Shown: positions 33,263-33,643 of the stretch, one piece after another | Layout: the number at the start of each line of letters is the position of its first letter | Position numbering within the stretch: the stretch's first letter is position 1 | Source of the DNA: a bacterium | Lineage (GTDB): Bacteria; SZUA-79; Acidulodesulfobacterales; Acidulodesulfobacteraceae | Assembly (NCBI GenBank): GCA_021784835.1 | Contig: JAJYHI010000110.1 | Location: forward strand, 1-33,643 | DNA: 33,643 nucleotides | Direction of reading: 5' to 3' | Position numbers and translations under genes: made by a program | The notes under the pieces: model-generated | Told to the model about the DNA's origin: nothing | Databases searched by the model: none | What the model saw: the letters and a program-made list of their open reading frames with translations, nothing else

Positions 33263-33643
33263 TTAATCAGGGCCATTTGCAACATTTAAGCTGCCGTTTG
33301 GTGCTCCGGCGGACGAAGAAGGCGTTTTCTGCCCTTCTTCTATGGCAAGTACGACGTCTCTTTTTCTTAAAATACCTTTATATATTCCTTCTTTGTCTAT
33401 TACAATAAGTTCGTCGGTATTTTTCCTGAAAAAATTATGCACGGCTATATCTAATGTGTCGGTCAGTCTAATTTTCGGGAGGCTGGATGTGTCCATTAAA
33501 TCTTTCGCCGTTCTTGAATCATCGGGCGACGTCATCATTAAATTTTTTACGGTATCGTATTTAACTATGCCGACGATTTTGCCTTCTTTATCTATAACCG
33601 GATGCATATAAAAATTTGAATAAAAAAATATTTTAATCATCTC
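33263..33643 (-). CDS. CBS-domain pair protein, C-terminal fragment (cut by window edge)
   Basis: The open frame reaches the right edge (a Glu codon precedes the first Met seen), so this is the 3' end of a longer gene and the Met at 33640 is probably internal. The visible 126 residues hold the end of one CBS domain (YMHPVIDKEGKIVGIVKYD) and a complete second one (AKDLMDTS... ELIVIDKEGIYKGILRKRDV), then a low-complexity Ser/Ala/Gly tail. CBS pairs bind adenine nucleotides and regulate an attached domain; a CLC chloride channel C-terminus is one candidate, but the N-terminal partner is not visible. Confidence 0.8.
   Translation of the reverse strand, partial: EMIKIFFYSNFYMHPVIDKEGKIVGIVKYDTVKNLMMTSPDDSRTAKDLMDTSSLPKIRLTDTLDIAVHNFFRKNTDELIVIDKEGIYKGILRKRDVVLAIEEGQKTPSSSAGAPNGSLNVANGPD

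Noticed and set aside
33342..33611. Plus-strand open frame over the CBS-domain gene
   Set aside because: It is antisense to a clear CBS protein and has no supporting motifs.

Overview
This is an AT-rich bacterial chromosome segment made almost entirely of housekeeping genes. Kdo synthesis, the Lpt lipopolysaccharide transport genes, sigma-54 and UppP point to a diderm (Gram-negative) cell. Long-form HPF, the co-linear argH / small lipoprotein / lysA-dapA-dapB block, the pyrG-kdsA-kdsD-kdsC-lptCAB-rpoN-hpf-rapZ block and an Aquifex-like metal-dependent KdsA fit the former Deltaproteobacteria (Desulfobacterota-like) or a neighbouring phylum. I cannot name the species from sequence alone.

Layout. 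Twenty-eight genes (1-27719) all lie on the minus strand, many with 1-8 base overlaps or gaps under 50 bases, so they may form one or a few very long transcripts. In transcription order they are: uppP (wall lipid carrier recycling); xerC-hslV-hslU (chromosome dimer resolution and an ATP-dependent protease); argB-argD-argF-argG-argH (arginine); a small lipoprotein; a membrane-anchored six-bladed NHL propeller protein; a geranylgeranyl-reductase-family flavoprotein; radA; a trans-polyprenyl diphosphate synthase; lysA-dapA-dapB (diaminopimelate/lysine); pyrG; kdsA-kdsD-kdsC and lptC-lptA-lptB (Kdo and LPS export); rpoN-hpf-rapZ (sigma-54, ribosome hibernation, RapZ ATPase); and the first codons of metK at the left edge.

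From 27918 to 32108 three genes run on the plus strand: a fumarylacetoacetate-hydrolase-family enzyme behind a good sigma-70 promoter, a 14-helix-type MFS exporter, and a short alpha-glucan phosphorylase. They converge on a minus-strand zinc alcohol/polyol dehydrogenase and the 3' end of a CBS-pair protein that runs off the right edge.

No gap exceeds 300 bases. I found no tRNA, rRNA, CRISPR array, insertion sequence or prophage. The less ordinary material is in the gaps: two perfect back-to-back hairpins before rpoN, a 25-base near-palindrome between argG and argH, three small GC-richer repeat-like or folded islands (about 11205, 25700 and 32118), and a dyad between the divergent uppP and FAH promoters. 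A few proteins have lineage-specific insertions (PyrG, XerC, NHL protein). I do not see a convincing new multi-gene system.
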